Both the position numbers and the translations under genes were made by a program. A DNA stretch of 64,000 nucleotides from Mannheimia sp041807705 (GTDB taxonomy: Bacteria; Pseudomonadota; Gammaproteobacteria; Enterobacterales; Pasteurellaceae). The stretch is from NCBI RefSeq assembly GCF_041807705.1, contig NZ_JBGTYY010000003.1:110578-174577 (forward strand), written 5' to 3'. The notes under the pieces were generated by a model that saw only the letters and a list, made by a program, of their open reading frames with translations, was not told the origin of the DNA and ran no database searches. Position 1 is the first letter of the stretch. Each line of letters begins with the position of its first letter. This document shows positions 55,352 to 64,000 of the stretch, piece after piece.

Positions 55352-55684
55352 ATGAGGACATCTCTTATCTTAGTGACCTTATGTTCGTTTATGATTGGGA
55401 ATGTTTATGCACAGCCTAATAGTAAAACTAATATAAGTGACTTGGAAGAGCAGGAAAATAATAAACCGACATTTAAGATTTCAGAACGTAGAATACTAAA
55501 AAAGCCGGTAGAGGACAATTCGGAAAGTAGTTTTTCTATGGAGGAATTGCGTGTCGGTGCTCAACGGATTCCAGATGCTGCTGAAATTCAATATTATAAA
55601 TCTCAATGCCGCTATGCTTTTATGTCAGAGAGAGATGTTATTGAAAATAGGTGTGAGACTAAAAAAGTTTCGAGACCTAGATAA
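55352..55684 (+). CDS. Small secreted protein of unknown function
   Basis: A 110-residue protein with a clear signal peptide (MRTSLILVTLCSFMIGNVYA, cleavage likely before QPN). The mature part is charged, low in hydrophobic residues, with two Cys near the end (SQCRYAFMS and ENRCETKK) that could form a disulfide. I do not recognise a family. TTAGGA precedes the ATG; a longer in-frame start lies inside gor and is rejected. A strong terminator follows. Confidence 0.7.
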   Translation: MRTSLILVTLCSFMIGNVYAQPNSKTNISDLEEQENNKPTFKISERRILKKPVEDNSESSFSMEELRVGAQRIPDAAEIQYYKSQCRYAFMSERDVIENRCETKKVSRPR

Positions 55685-55685
55685 C

Positions 55686-55713
55686 AAAACGGAGCTTATG
55701 CTCCGTTTTATTT
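55686..55713. terminator. Bidirectional terminator between the secreted-protein gene and fdhE
   Basis: AAAACGGAGC, loop TTAT, GCTCCGTTTT: a perfect 10-bp stem with T-run, between convergent genes. Confidence 0.92.
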
Positions 55714-55716
55714 TAG

Positions 55717-56634
55717 CTATTCGCCTTGAAATAAGAATGGATTTACCCCGCTTCTCGATAAGCCTTTTTGCTCCATTTCAGAATCTAAAAACAGGCTGGC
55801 TAAATCGTCTGCTACAGGCTCAACGTTAAAATCTTTATCTTGATAAAGCACTTTTAAGTAAGAGTGGCAATCTCCACAGCTTTCTGCTTTCACTGCTGCT
55901 TCAACAGAATCTAAGCTCCAGTAATCTAGCTTACCTGTTTCATCACAGTTAGTACATTTTGCCCGTACAACGTGCCACTCGCTTTCGCATAAAGAACAGT
56001 GTAGGTAGCGTAAACCTTGTGCTTCACCAAAATGAATGACACTGGTAACAGGTGCGGAATTACACACAGGACAAAAATGTTTATGTCCAACTTCAGCACG
56101 GGTATTACGAGGTAACTGCTGAGCTAGTTGCACCCAGTAGAGTGAAAGAGCTGCCCAAATAAATACGGCCTTATCGGCTGCTACAAGTTCATAATGCTCA
56201 TTTAAAAGATTATCCGCTAGCGTTTCTAATTCAGAAGCAGAGGCTTTTTCTAACCATTCTAGTGTTGGAAGAATAGGATCATTTGCATAAGGCTTGAATT
56301 TCTCAATAATAGCGAATAATAGCTCTCGCCATTCATCACTACGTTGGAAATTTTTACTGTTTAATGGTTTATCTCCTTGTGTTAATTCTACACAAGCAGT
56401 TATTTTTTCCGAATAATTTGCAATTGGTCTGCTGGTTAATAATTCAAGCTGAATATCCACTAAATTAGCGGAGAATTCCATATAATCGCCAAACGGATTT
56501 TCTTTAGCTAATTCGCGTAAACGTTTTGCACGGCGAGAGTAGAGGTTTTTAGGGTTAGCAAAAAGTAATTCAGGTTGTTGAAATGAACTTGCAACTTGTT
56601 GAATTTCATCTTGCGGTAAAATTTTGATACTCAT
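55717..56634 (-). CDS. fdhE: Formate dehydrogenase accessory protein FdhE
   Basis: A 305-residue cytoplasmic protein needed for assembly of respiratory formate dehydrogenases. Four paired-cysteine knuckles that bind iron or zinc are visible: CPVCNSAPV, CSLCESEW, CTNCDETG and CGDCHSYLK. YLHCSLCE and LDYWSLD are family-typical. It follows fdnI after a hairpin, so it may be partly uncoupled from fdnGHI. Confidence 0.93.
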   Translation of the reverse strand: MSIKILPQDEIQQVASSFQQPELLFANPKNLYSRRAKRLRELAKENPFGDYMEFSANLVDIQLELLTSRPIANYSEKITACVELTQGDKPLNSKNFQRSDEWRELLFAIIEKFKPYANDPILPTLEWLEKASASELETLADNLLNEHYELVAADKAVFIWAALSLYWVQLAQQLPRNTRAEVGHKHFCPVCNSAPVTSVIHFGEAQGLRYLHCSLCESEWHVVRAKCTNCDETGKLDYWSLDSVEAAVKAESCGDCHSYLKVLYQDKDFNVEPVADDLASLFLDSEMEQKGLSRSGVNPFLFQGE

Positions 56635-56669
56635 AACTTTCCTAAGTTATATAACATAGTTATAAAATA

Positions 56670-56693
56670 AAAGTGCGGAATTCTCCGCACTTT
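56670..56693 (-). terminator. Hairpin between fdnI and fdhE
   Basis: AAAGTGCGGA, loop ATTC, TCCGCACTTT; on the minus strand T-rich DNA follows. It probably reduces readthrough from fdnGHI into fdhE. Confidence 0.75.
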
Positions 56694-56698
56694 GGTGA

Positions 56699-57379
56699 TT
56701 ATTGAATAGTGTTATCTTTCTTAACGTGTTTTTCGATTTCAGGTAAGATTTCTTCACGATACCATTTTGGGTGGTGTTTTTTTGCCCAGCGAACTGTTAC
56801 CCAGCCTTCAACCATACCTCTAATTGAGCCTTTTACCCAGAATGCCATATAGATATGTACTAGAATTCCAGTAAATAACATAAATGCACTAAATGAGTGA
56901 AGTAAAATCGCAATTCTTAATACCGGAATTGAGAAATAGTGAGAGAAAAATTGCCTCCACATAATAATCCCTGTAATTAAGAGGGTAAACATCGCAAGAA
57001 TCAATGTCCAGAATAGTAATTTCTGACCTAGATTGTATTTGCCGTTATCGGCAACCGCGTGTTCATTACCTTTTAACACCTCAACAATGCCTTTTGCCCA
57101 GCGAATATCGTTTTTCTCCGGAATATTATGATGCCAATAAACTAGCACCATAATAATAAATGCAATAAACATAATAATCCCAGTGAAAGGGTGTATTGCA
57201 CGAGCAATTTGTGGTGTACCTAAGATCTCAGTGAGCCACGCAAAATCAGGGAAGAAGAATGCCACACCAGTAAACATCGTCATAAAGAATGAAATAACGA
57301 GGAACCAGTGACTAACACGAGGTAACGGCTTATGACGAATAATTTTAGTATCATTCGTAACGATAAATGGCTTACTCAT
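56699..57379 (-). CDS. fdnI: Formate dehydrogenase cytochrome b556 subunit
   Basis: A 226-residue membrane subunit with four helices carrying two heme b and the menaquinone site. RHKPLPRVSHWFLVISFFMTMFTG, LLHSFSAFMLFTGILVHIYMAF and the conserved His residues match the FdnI family. The ATG at 57379 overlaps the fdnH stop by eight bases (ATGAGTAA); an upstream in-frame start lies further inside fdnH and is rejected. Confidence 0.93.
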   Translation of the reverse strand: MSKPFIVTNDTKIIRHKPLPRVSHWFLVISFFMTMFTGVAFFFPDFAWLTEILGTPQIARAIHPFTGIIMFIAFIIMVLVYWHHNIPEKNDIRWAKGIVEVLKGNEHAVADNGKYNLGQKLLFWTLILAMFTLLITGIIMWRQFFSHYFSIPVLRIAILLHSFSAFMLFTGILVHIYMAFWVKGSIRGMVEGWVTVRWAKKHHPKWYREEILPEIEKHVKKDNTIQ

Positions 57380-58283
57380 GTCTATCTCCTTCTCTAATAT
57401 TGTGGTGATGATCTTCAACATCCTCTTCAACGTTTGGACCAACGGTTACATAGTGTGCAACTTCTGCTAATGCTAAGCCACCTAATGCAACGGCTGCAAC
57501 CGGTTTTAAGACGTCTTTCCATAGTGTAACTGTGGTGTCAATCTTCGGATCTTTCGGTAAGCCTGAATAAAGTTCTGGTTTATCTGCGTGATGTAATACA
57601 TACATAACGTGTGTACCACCCACACCTTCAGGATCGTAAAGACCTGCATTTTCATAACCACGAGCTTTAAGGTCTGCAATACGTTGTTCTGCGTAGAACT
57701 TCATTTGCTCTTTACTACCGAAGCGAATTGCACCTGTTGGGCAAGTTTTCACACAAGCCGGCTCTTGACCTACCGCTACACGATCCACACATAATGTGCA
57801 TTTATAAACACGGTTATCTTCTGGGTTCATACGTGGAATGTTGAACGGACAACCTGCGATACAGTAACCACAACCGATACATTTATCAGATTGAAAATCG
57901 ACAATACCGTTAGCATATTGAATAATTGCACCCGGAGCAGGGCAGGCTTTCAAGCAGCCCGGCTCCATACAGTGCATACAACCATCTTTACGAATTAACC
58001 ACTCTAAACGGTCATTTTCCTCAACTTCGTTGAATTTCATTACCGTCCACGCTTTTGCATTCAGATCGGCAGGATTATCGTAAACACCAACACAAGCAGC
58101 GTCGATATCAGAGCGGATATCATTCCACTCTGAACAACCTACCTGACAAGCCTTACAGCCAATACAGGTCGTTACATCAATTAATTTTGCCACTTCCACT
58201 TGGTGAGAACGAGCCTGTGGTGCAGGTGTTAAACCAGAGGTAGCGGAGATCTTACTAATGTTTTGAGATTGAACTGCTCCCAT
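57372..58283 (-). CDS. fdnH: Formate dehydrogenase iron-sulfur subunit
   Basis: A 303-residue electron-transfer subunit with four ferredoxin-type clusters: CIGCKACQVGCSEWN, CMHCMEPGCLKACP, CIGCGYCIAGCPFNIP and CTLCVDRVAVGQEPACVKTCP. One C-terminal transmembrane helix (PVAAVALGGLALAEVAHYV) anchors it. It links the FdnG molybdopterin site to the FdnI hemes. It starts two bases after the fdnG stop. Confidence 0.95.
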   Translation of the reverse strand: MGAVQSQNISKISATSGLTPAPQARSHQVEVAKLIDVTTCIGCKACQVGCSEWNDIRSDIDAACVGVYDNPADLNAKAWTVMKFNEVEENDRLEWLIRKDGCMHCMEPGCLKACPAPGAIIQYANGIVDFQSDKCIGCGYCIAGCPFNIPRMNPEDNRVYKCTLCVDRVAVGQEPACVKTCPTGAIRFGSKEQMKFYAEQRIADLKARGYENAGLYDPEGVGGTHVMYVLHHADKPELYSGLPKDPKIDTTVTLWKDVLKPVAAVALGGLALAEVAHYVTVGPNVEEDVEDHHHNIREGDRHE

Positions 58284-58285
58284 TT

Positions 58286-61200
58286 TTAGCCTCCAATTTT
58301 CTCAATGTTTAACAACATACACTTCGATTCTGGCGTATTAGAACTAGGATCGCCCGAGCGTACTGTTAGGTTATTAGCAAAATAACCTTTTTTCGCTCCA
58401 GTAGTTGCTGCAAATCCCCAGTGAATCGGAATACCGATAGTATGGATTGGCTTACCATCAGACACTAATGAACGAATACGTTTTGTTACTACTGCAACGG
58501 CTTTAATTTCACCACGTTTAGACCAAACACGTACTTTATCTCCGTTTTTAATGCCTTTTTCTTCAGCCAATTTATCTCCAATTTCAACAAATTGCTCTGG
58601 CTGAGCGATTACATTGAGAAGCACGTTTTTTGTCCAATAGTGGAAATGTTCTGTTAAGCGGTAAGTTGTACCTACATAAGGAAACTCATCACTTGTACCT
58701 AAATCTGCTTTATCCGTTGGTAAAATACGAGCTACAGGACTGTAAATTACATTAGGGTGTAATGGGTTGGTGCCGATTGGTGTTTCTAATGGCTCATAAT
58801 GTTCTGGGAATGGGCCATCAATCATACGCTCACGCACGAATAAACCAGATACTCCCTCTGGTTGCATAGTAAATGGCATTGTTGGAGAGTTTGGAGGTGC
58901 AGTACCGAAGTCAGCAACATCAATGTAGTTCCAGTTCTTTCCATTCCATTTTACTAATTGGCGTTTTGGGTTCCACGGTTTACCACTTAAATCCGCTGAT
59001 GCACGGTTATAAAGAATACGACGGTTTGCTGGCCACGCAAATGCCCAACCTAAGGTGTTACCCAAGCCCGATGGGTCTGAGTTATCACGGTTAGCCATTT
59101 GGTTACCTTTTTGTGTCCACTGACCTGTATAAATCCAGCACGCACCAGAGGTTGTACCATCATCACGCATTTGACCGAAGCTTGATAATAATTCGCCTTG
59201 TTTCACAAGGATATTACCATCAGCATCTTTCACATCAGCTAAAGCATAACCATTATTCTCTTTCGCAATTTCTTCTGCCTTTGGTTCTAGCGGATTTGCA
59301 TAATTCCAAGTCATTGCTTCTATTGGCTCAACTGGTGCTTTACCGCCTTCTTTATGGTAAAGGTGGATTAATTCGGCACGAATTTCAGATAAGATATCAA
59401 TATCTGGTTTTGCTTCGTGTGGAGCATCTGCCGCTTTCCAATGCCATTGTAACCAACGACCAGAGTTTGCAATAGAACCATCTTCTTCTGCGAAGCAAGT
59501 TGTTGGTAAACGGAATACTTCAGTTTGGATTTCTGCAGAGTTTACATTATTGAACTCGCCGTGATTTTTCCAGAATTCAGACGTATCAGTAATAAGCGGG
59601 TCAAAAATGACTAAATATTTCAAATTACTTAACGCTTTGATAATTTTCTGTGAGTTCGGGTAAGAAGCAACAGGGTTCATACCTTGACAGAAGTAACCAT
59701 TGATTTTGCCTTCATACATTTGCTCAATGAAACGGAAGTGGTCGATGCCCCCTTTTTGTAACTTCGGCAGATAGTGGAAACCAAACTCGTTTTCAGCGGT
59801 TGCATTATCGCCATAAAATGATTTCATCATACTGATGAAGAATTTCGGTGCATTTACCCAATAGTTGACCTGACCTGCGCCCATTGTTTTTGGTGTAATA
59901 CGTGTTAAGAATGCTTCTAATGAAACATCGGTTTCGCTAGGCAGTGGTAAGTAAGCGGGAAGCCGTGCTGGGAATAAACCTAAATCAGTAATACCTTGCA
60001 CGTTTGAGTGGCCACGTAATGCGTTTACGCCACCACCCGACACACCGATGTTACCACACAGTAGTTGGATCATCGCCATAGAACGGATATTCTGCGAACC
60101 AACGGTATGTTGTGTCCAACCTAACGCATAAAGGAACGTTGCGGCTTTATCTGGAGCAGAGGTTTTCGCAATTTCTTCACAGAAAATCAAGAAATCTTTT
60201 TGTGGTGTGCCTGTAATACGCTCAACCATTTCCAGCGTATAGCGAGAAACGTGTTCACGTAACATATTCAGTACGCAACGAGGATCTTGAAGGCTCATAT
60301 CTCTTAACGGATTGCCTTCTTCATCCATTTGGTAAGTCCAAGTAGATCTATCTTTATAGGTACGCGTAGCTTCATCATAGCCAGTAAATAGACCGTCTTC
60401 GAATTTAAAGCCTTCGTGTATTAAGAAAGTTGCATTGGTATAGTGTTTAACATATTCGTGTTGAATTTTATCGTTTTTCAACAAATAGTTTATCGCACCT
60501 AGTAGGAACGTAATATCTGTACCTGAACGTAATGGCATATAGATATCAGCCACCGCAGCACTTCGGTTAAAGCGTGGATCTACCACCATTAACTTAGCAC
60601 CATTTTGTTTTTTCGCTTCAATTGCCCAGCGGAAACCTACAGGGTGAGCTTCAGCGGCGTTACCGCCCATAACAATAACGAGATCAGAGTTTTTAATATC
60701 AACCCAGTGGTTGGTCATCGCACCGCGACCAAATGATGGAGCAAGACTTGCTACCGTTGGTCCGTGTCAGATACTCGCTTGGTTATCGGTAAATACCATA
60801 CCGAGAGAGCGAACCCATTTTTGGGTTAATAAACCAGTTTCGTTACTACAGGCAGAACCTGCTAAGAAGCCAGCGGTTAACCAGTGATTAACTGGTGTAC
60901 CTTCTATATTTTTTTCAATAAAGTTAGCATCACGGTCGTCTTTAATGTGGCGAGAAATACGTTCAATAGCCTCATGCCAAGAAATTCGTTTCCATTCGCT
61001 TGAGCCAGGCTCTCGCACCTCAGGATAATGTACACGGCGATCACTATTTACATAGTCTAACGAGCCTGCTCCTTTAGGACATAATGCACCACGGCTAACA
61101 GGATGGTCAGGATCCCCTTCAATATGAAAAAGTTTCCCTTTACTATTCATTGCTTGTCCGCCTAAAGAATACATTAGCATTCCGCAGCCTACAGCACAGT

Positions 61201-61354
61201 AAGTACAGGTTTGGCGAGTTTCTTTCGCTCTTAAGAGCTTATACTCGCGAGGAGCTGCTAATGCTGCTGTTGGAGCAAAGCCCAACATTGCCGCAGAAGT
61301 TCCCGCCATACCACCTGCACAGACCTTAAAGAACTTACGTCTTGAGATCTGCAT
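58286..61354 (-). CDS. fdnG: Formate dehydrogenase major subunit, selenoprotein
   Basis: A 1022-residue molybdopterin enzyme (called FdxG in Haemophilus) oxidising formate in the periplasm. A twin-arginine signal (SRRKFFKVCAGGMAG) and a 4Fe-4S site (CTYCAVGCG, then CPKG) precede an in-frame TGA at 60767-60769. With the ATG at 61354 (GGAG upstream) this is codon 196, the position of selenocysteine in E. coli FdnG. The context is ASI-Sec-HGPTVASLAPSFG, and a SECIS-like hairpin follows. So this is one intact gene, not two fragments, provided selABC and selD exist elsewhere. First gene of fdnGHI. Confidence 0.96.
60738..60755 (-). promoter_or_regulatory. Bacterial SECIS element in fdnG
   Basis: On the coding strand, 11 bases after the TGA, GGTAGC and GCTCC form a small stem with a bulged T and an apical loop AAGTCTT containing GT, as expected for SelB binding. 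Both the stem and its distance from the TGA fit known formate dehydrogenase SECIS hairpins. Confidence 0.8.
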
Positions 61355-61504
61355 AATCACTCCAAACACATAATGTGGTAAATAAAAGTAAAATGATCAA
61401 AAAATTAAGTTAATAAATTGATCGAAGAGGTGTATCATTTTCCTCCTAATAAAAGAAAATGGATATACTCTTTTTTTGGTAAAAAGGTTAAATCTCAAAA
61501 AAGT

Positions 61505-61518
61505 TTGATTTAAACCAA
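61505..61518. promoter_or_regulatory. FNR-like site between fdnG and fdhD
   Basis: TTGATTTAAACCAA matches TTGAT-N4-ATCAA at nine of ten positions. It lies 151 bases upstream of the fdnG start and 16 bases before the first possible fdhD start, so it could activate fdnG under anaerobiosis. Regulator identity is inferred. Confidence 0.5.
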
Positions 61519-61533
61519 ATTTTTTCGAGCATA

Positions 61534-62403
61534 ATGATACAACTTTTTAACAAAATAAACTACTTTTTAAGCATAGAAGAGATGAAAATTGTGAATAAGA
61601 TCACAAAAATAGATGCCAAAAAATTATTATTCTCAACAACTGAGCTAAAACAGCAAAATTGTGAAGATAATTTGATTTCAGAAGTGCCTGTTGCACTGGT
61701 TTATAATGGTATTTCTCATACGGTGATGATGACAACACCTTCAGATTTAGAGGATTTTGCATTAGGTTTTTCCTTAGCGGAAGGGATTTTAAACTCTCCG
61801 CAAGAGTTATACGGATTGGATATTTTTGAACAAGAAAATGGCGTAGAAATTCAGCTTGAGATTTCTACCCGACAATTTGTGCAGCTAAAAGATAAACGTC
61901 GTTCAATGGCAGGCAGAACAGGGTGCGGAATTTGTGGCGTAGAGCAGTTGGAACAAGTCAATCAAAGTTGCAAAATTGTTAAGAAAAATAACCGCTTGCA
62001 AGATGTGAATCCGCTTATTTTAGAACGTTGTTTAGAGCAGTTAGAAAACGCACAAACATTATCGAAAGAAACAGGTGCAAGCCACGCTGCTGCTTTTTTT
62101 AGCTTTGAAGGCGAGTTATTAGCCATTCGAGAAGATGTAGGGCGGCACGTTGCATTAGATAAACTGATTGGCTGGTATGCGAAAGCAGGCTTTCCAAACG
62201 GTTTTGTATTTGTCACCAGTCGAGCCAGTTTTGAAATGGTACAAAAATGTTTAGCAATTGGAATTGAAATGCTCTGTGCGATTTCTGCGACAACTGAAAT
62301 GGCAGCCAAAATGGCTCGTGATAATCAATTCACATTATTGGCGTTTGTCCGCAAAGGAAAAGCTACCATTTATTCGGGAGAGGAGCGATTAGCTCTTAAA
62401 TAG
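61534..62403 (+). CDS. fdhD: Formate dehydrogenase sulfurtransferase FdhD
   Basis: A 289-residue (or 273, if the ATG at 61582 is used) protein that passes sulfur from IscS to the molybdenum cofactor of FdnG. The catalytic CxxC is in GRTGCGICGVEQ, and DLEDFALGFSLAEGIL and SREDVGRHVALDKLIGW-type segments are conserved (here IREDVGRHVALDKLIGW). The upstream ATG adds a hydrophobic stretch not typical of FdhD, so the internal start is plausible. It is divergent from fdnG. Confidence 0.92.
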   Translation: MIQLFNKINYFLSIEEMKIVNKITKIDAKKLLFSTTELKQQNCEDNLISEVPVALVYNGISHTVMMTTPSDLEDFALGFSLAEGILNSPQELYGLDIFEQENGVEIQLEISTRQFVQLKDKRRSMAGRTGCGICGVEQLEQVNQSCKIVKKNNRLQDVNPLILERCLEQLENAQTLSKETGASHAAAFFSFEGELLAIREDVGRHVALDKLIGWYAKAGFPNGFVFVTSRASFEMVQKCLAIGIEMLCAISATTEMAAKMARDNQFTLLAFVRKGKATIYSGEERLALK

Positions 62404-62405
62404 TA

Positions 62406-63234
62406 ATGGAAATCGCACTTTTATTAGCAGATAAAATTTTACAGCTTACCTTAATGGTTTTACTAGGTTATGCTATTGTCAAAACCAAACTTTTAACATC
62501 AGAGCAAAGTTATCCCATTTCGATTATCGGGCTTTATATTATTAGTCCTGCAATGCTGATTACTGCCTTTCAAGTCGATTACACTACCGAAACGCTGAAC
62601 GGTTTATATCTTGCTTTTATTATCTCAATTATCTTCAGTGCGTTACTAATTCTATTGGGTTGGATATTCAAAAAAAAACGCGAAATTAAACAATATTGAG
62701 CAAGCCACAACCACTTATTCCAATTCAGGAAATTTAATTATTCCAATTGTAGCCTCTCTTTTGGGGGCTGAATGGGTTATTTATTCCACCGCATTTATTG
62801 TGGTACAAAGTGTTCTGTTTTGGTCGCATTTAAGAGCGTTAATCTGTGGCAAGGGCAGCGTACCATTTAGAAAAATTCTCTTTAATATCAATATCATCGC
62901 TATTATTGTGGGTATGCTTATTGCCGAAATCCCATTTAAAGAAATTATTACCGATAAACGGATTTATCTGGTTACATTCCTGCGCTTAATCTTTATTCCG
63001 TTGATTTTATTAGCGGTGATTAAATTATGCGGTTTTGAACGCTGGGTTATTAATGGCGAAACCATTGTGATGATTACCTTTCTTGCCACAATCAGCCCTT
63101 CTGCGGCAACTATCACACAGATGGTAGTGGCTTATGGGCAAGATGCTAAAAAGGCGAGTGCGATTTATGGTGTAACCACGCTATTGTGTGTGTTTACGAT
63201 GCCGTTTATTACTTGGCTTTACCAAGTAATATAA
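62406..63234 (+). pseudogene. AEC-family (auxin efflux carrier-like) transporter, frameshifted
   Basis: The first frame (62406-62699) gives an N-terminal AEC membrane region and stops after KKKREIKQY. In the next frame the protein continues as NNIEQATTTYSNSGNLIIPIV and LLGAEWVIYS, the family's conserved NxGN region, through to 63234. A run of nine A (62670-62678) with one fewer would join the frames. The total, about 275 codons, is short for the family (usually 300 or more). The segment GMLIAEIPFKEI seems to lack the PLxMLxxG stretch that normally comes before it, which suggests an internal deletion as well. Probably a true pseudogene of a malate- or auxin-type permease. Confidence 0.8.
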
Positions 63235-63237
63235 AAA

Positions 63238-63276
63238 AACAATCGGTCGAATTTTACTAAAATTCGACCGATTGTT
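63238..63276. terminator. Variant uptake-signal hairpin between the AEC pseudogene and ppiB
   Basis: AACAATCGGTCGAATTTT (63238-63255) and AAAATTCGACCGATTGTT (63259-63276) form an 18-bp perfect stem with a three-base loop. Both arms have CAATCGGTC where the uptake-signal core has CAAGCGGTC. Bidirectional terminator for the convergent genes. Confidence 0.9.
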
Positions 63277-63286
63277 TGTGTTTAAA

Positions 63287-63796
63287 CTAAGCCACAGTTA
63301 CAGACTCAATCACCACATCTTCAACAGGAACGTCTTGGTGGAAGCCTTTATTCCCTGTTTTCACGCCTTTGATTTTATCTACAACGTCCATACCTTCAAC
63401 CACTTCGCCAAATACCGCATATCCCCAATCTTGAACAACGGTTTTGCCAAACATCTCTTTTGAACGGTAATCTAAGAACGTATTATCTACCACATTGATG
63501 AAAAATTGTGATGAAGCAGAGTGCGGATCAGAAGTACGAGCCATTGCTAAAGTACCGCGTTTATTGCTTAAACCGTTGCTTGCTTCGTTTTGAATTGGGG
63601 CTTTAGTTGGTTTTTCTGTCATTCCAACTGTCATACCGCCGCCTTGAATCATAAATCCATCAATCACACGGTGGAAAATTGTGCCGTTGTAAAAGCCTTC
63701 TTTGCAATAATCTTCAAAGTTTTTTGCAGTAACAGGGGCTTTGTCAAAGTTTAATTCGATTTTGATGTCGCCAAAATTGGTGTGTAGTGTAATCAT
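63287..63796 (-). CDS. ppiB: Peptidyl-prolyl cis-trans isomerase B (cyclophilin)
   Basis: A 169-residue cytoplasmic cyclophilin without a signal peptide. FHRVIDGFMIQGGGMT holds the catalytic Arg and substrate site, SASSQFFINV and FGEVVEGMDVVDKI are conserved. It speeds proline isomerisation in folding. The gene begins about 70 bases from the 3' end of an IS110-type transposase gene. Confidence 0.95.
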   Translation of the reverse strand: MITLHTNFGDIKIELNFDKAPVTAKNFEDYCKEGFYNGTIFHRVIDGFMIQGGGMTVGMTEKPTKAPIQNEASNGLSNKRGTLAMARTSDPHSASSQFFINVVDNTFLDYRSKEMFGKTVVQDWGYAVFGEVVEGMDVVDKIKGVKTGNKGFHQDVPVEDVVIESVTVA

Positions 63797-63869
63797 TTTT
63801 TCCTCTTAATATAAAGATTTAGTAGCAACTGTATCCCCCAAAATATTTGGCGAGATACAAATTCGTTAA

Positions 63870-64000
63870 TTAAAGCGCGTGAGCATTCCACTGTGAGCCA
63901 TCACGGACGATGGCATTAATCACGGTTAAAAGCTTACGTATACAGGCGTTTACCGCCACTTTGAACGGTTTGCCACGAGCAATCAGCCGTTCATAAAATG
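63870..64000 (-). CDS. IS110-family transposase, C-terminal fragment
   Basis: The last 43 codons of a gene that enters from the right edge. FYERLIARGKPFKV and AVNACIRKLLTVINAIV match the conserved end of the IS116/IS110/IS902 (transposase_20) domain. The stop is at 63870-63872. IS110 elements encode a DEDD-type transposase and lack conventional terminal inverted repeats, so the left end of the element cannot be placed from this fragment; the segment 63800-63869 is probably its non-coding end. Confidence 0.75.
   Translation of the reverse strand, partial: FYERLIARGKPFKVAVNACIRKLLTVINAIVRDGSQWNAHAL

Noticed and set aside
60767..60769. TGA in fdnG as a nonsense mutation
   Set aside because: It falls exactly at the selenocysteine position of the family and is followed by a SECIS-like hairpin.

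Overview
The window is an AT-rich stretch of a gamma-proteobacterial chromosome, almost certainly from the family Pasteurellaceae. Three things point there. Copies of the Actinobacillus pleuropneumoniae-type DNA uptake signal (core ACAAGCGGTC, often followed by an AAATTTTGCAAA-like tract) are scattered throughout, frequently as inverted pairs that double as terminators. The competence operon comABCDE lies back to back with the penicillin-binding protein gene ponA, as in Haemophilus. Gene content and order (pabB-pabC, recA-recX, tsaC-aroE, ruvAB, aroK-aroB-dam, ftsYEX, potABC, fdn/fdh) match that family. The uptake-signal type favours the Actinobacillus/Mannheimia/Bibersteinia side over Haemophilus influenzae; the species cannot be fixed from this window.

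Layout. 1-4170: start of prfA, then folate genes pabA, pabB and pabC with rmuC between. 4170-8130: recA-recX, yqfB, and a zinc-ribbon gene, tsaC and aroE. 8230-8690: a promoter and four tRNA genes (Met, Leu, Gln, Gln). 8775-9413: purN. 9470-12909: an oligopeptide ABC transporter operon in which all three genes are broken. 13096-15289: a ynbA / acyltransferase / ynbB phospholipid operon. 15361-19655: ruvB, ruvA, an amino-acid exporter, pgpA, thiL and nusB. 19742-25874: comEDCBA and divergent ponA. 26105-30023: aroK, aroB, dam and a sodium-dependent transporter. 30117-31504: a frameshifted SLC13-type transporter. 31723-34959: pgk, fba and an orphan sapF. 35032-40641: aspA, a DUF1294 gene, purM, tehB, a flavin reductase, yciU and rsmD. 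40720-46103: ftsY-ftsE-ftsX, metR and asd. 46267-50114: a frameshifted sodC, a probable malQ remnant and potABC. 50365-55684: rep, a nitroreductase, a UPF0114 membrane protein, gor and a small secreted protein. 55717-62403: a formate dehydrogenase locus (fdhE, fdnIHG with an in-frame selenocysteine codon, divergent fdhD). 62406 to the end: a frameshifted AEC-family transporter, ppiB and the 3' end of an IS110-family transposase gene.

Most of the window is conserved housekeeping DNA. The points worth attention are: (i) the decayed opp operon, which pairs OppB/OppC-type permeases with a fused two-cassette ATPase and has no binding-protein gene; (ii) the compact ynbA-plsC-ynbB operon, which looks like a self-contained second phospholipid pathway; (iii) an orphan SapF with changes at two catalytic positions; (iv) a run of ten G in aroB that could slip; (v) several single-base homopolymer indels in transporter genes and sodC; (vi) uptake-signal hairpins, one carrying matching variant bases in both arms. 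I saw no CRISPR array, prophage or obvious horizontally acquired defence island. No stretch longer than about 300 bases lacks a gene or RNA.
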